Of a stretch of 64,000 nt of DNA, positions 63,852 to 64,000 are shown piece by piece (the first letter of the stretch is position 1; every line of letters begins with the position of its first letter). Both the position numbers and the translations under genes were made by a program. The stretch is from SG8-30 sp963715485 (GTDB lineage Bacteria > Pseudomonadota > Gammaproteobacteria > Steroidobacterales > Steroidobacteraceae), in the NCBI GenBank assembly GCA_963715485.1, contig OY970244.1, forward strand, positions 310,001-374,000, written 5' to 3'. The notes under the pieces are model-generated. The model did not search any database, was not told the DNA's origin, and saw only the letters and a list, made by a program, of their open reading frames with translations.

Positions 63852-64000
63852 GGCACCATCCTCATGAGCAGCCCGTCACGGTCCACGAACTGGTGCTTGA
63901 GCGCAGCCAGCGCGTGCAGTCCAGCGAGCCACAGCAGCGCCACGAACAAGCCCTCGTGAACGTCCTCGAGCAGTTCGTGCAGATCCTCCGAAGGCATGAC
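63833..64000 (-). CDS. Cytochrome b561-type membrane protein, C-terminal part (5' end outside window)
   Basis: Frame open from the right edge for 55 codons to a TGA at 63835-63833. The visible C-terminus (LHELLEDVHEGLFVALLWLAGLHALAAL, KHQFVDRDGLLMRMVP) has the His-bearing helix and KH-FVDRDG-L-RM tail of cytochrome b561 proteins. These are inner-membrane di-heme quinol oxidoreductases. Coupled to YceI. Confidence 0.85.
   Translation of the reverse strand, partial: VMPSEDLHELLEDVHEGLFVALLWLAGLHALAALKHQFVDRDGLLMRMVPWGGRG

Overview
The window is a very GC-rich chromosomal segment from a gammaproteobacterium. The evidence is gene content and order: lysM/def/fmt/rsmB/DUF4390/ntrYX, dprA-smg-topA, argS with an ftsN-type SPOR gene, an Mla-type ABC operon, hemF, hemB and oligopeptidase A. 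The arrangement fits the Xanthomonadales/Nevskiales/Steroidobacterales part of the class, but genus and family cannot be fixed from sequence alone. I found no tRNA, rRNA, transposase, prophage or CRISPR array. Almost everything looks chromosomal and housekeeping. About two dozen single frame breaks occur in 17 genes, several of them essential (argS) or core (mnmG, rsmB, pntAB). This is more easily explained by base-level indels in a draft or metagenomic assembly than by real decay, so broken genes are given as single features with the break positions.

Layout. 1-11.3 kb: an exported alpha/beta hydrolase (cut by the left edge), mnmG, a glutathione transferase, a peptide-binding lipoprotein, a CPA2 cation/proton antiporter and a four-gene MlaEFD/PqiC lipid-transport operon. 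11.3-18.1 kb: a zinc alcohol dehydrogenase; a CarH-like MerR/B12 photoreceptor regulator facing a promoter with 11-bp-spaced TGTACA repeats that appears to drive a ~70-nt RNA ending in a strong terminator; a PAS-GGDEF-EAL protein; a VanY-type peptidase; and a PDEase-like HD protein. 18.2-26.7 kb: xthA, prlC, a GIDE/LemA pair, glutathione reductase, a gamma-carbonic anhydrase, aroE and hemB.

26.7-29.3 kb: an ECF sigma factor, a DUF3379 anti-sigma-like protein interrupted by a palindromic repeat, and a secreted Cys-rich peptide with six EGKCG motifs (HvfA/bufferin-like metallophore precursor) that has no modification enzymes beside it; then rlmJ. 29.6-43.5 kb: hemF-topA, smg-dprA, lysM, def-fmt-rsmB, DUF4390, NtrY/NtrX (the NtrX AAA+ domain is degenerate) and a GNAT acetyltransferase. 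43.8-52.6 kb: an exported two-repeat protein, SPOR/argS, an EF-hand protein, priA, and a second ECF sigma operon (DUF3619, small protein, DUF3106, then a DUF3313-like gene). 52.7-64 kb: an exported dienelactone hydrolase, an exported SDR, an MFS permease, an unusual PTP-like phosphatase, pntAB, an HNH nuclease, a 5'-3' exonuclease, a fructosamine kinase, an ASCH protein, a methyltransferase, YceI and cytochrome b561 (cut by the right edge).

Intergenic space carries at least four copies of a ~150-290 bp inverted-repeat element, two copies of a GGGGAC(T/A)GTCCCC palindrome pair, and one 27-bp perfect inverted repeat. The most novel-looking items are the CarH/small-RNA locus and the orphan sigma/HvfA locus.
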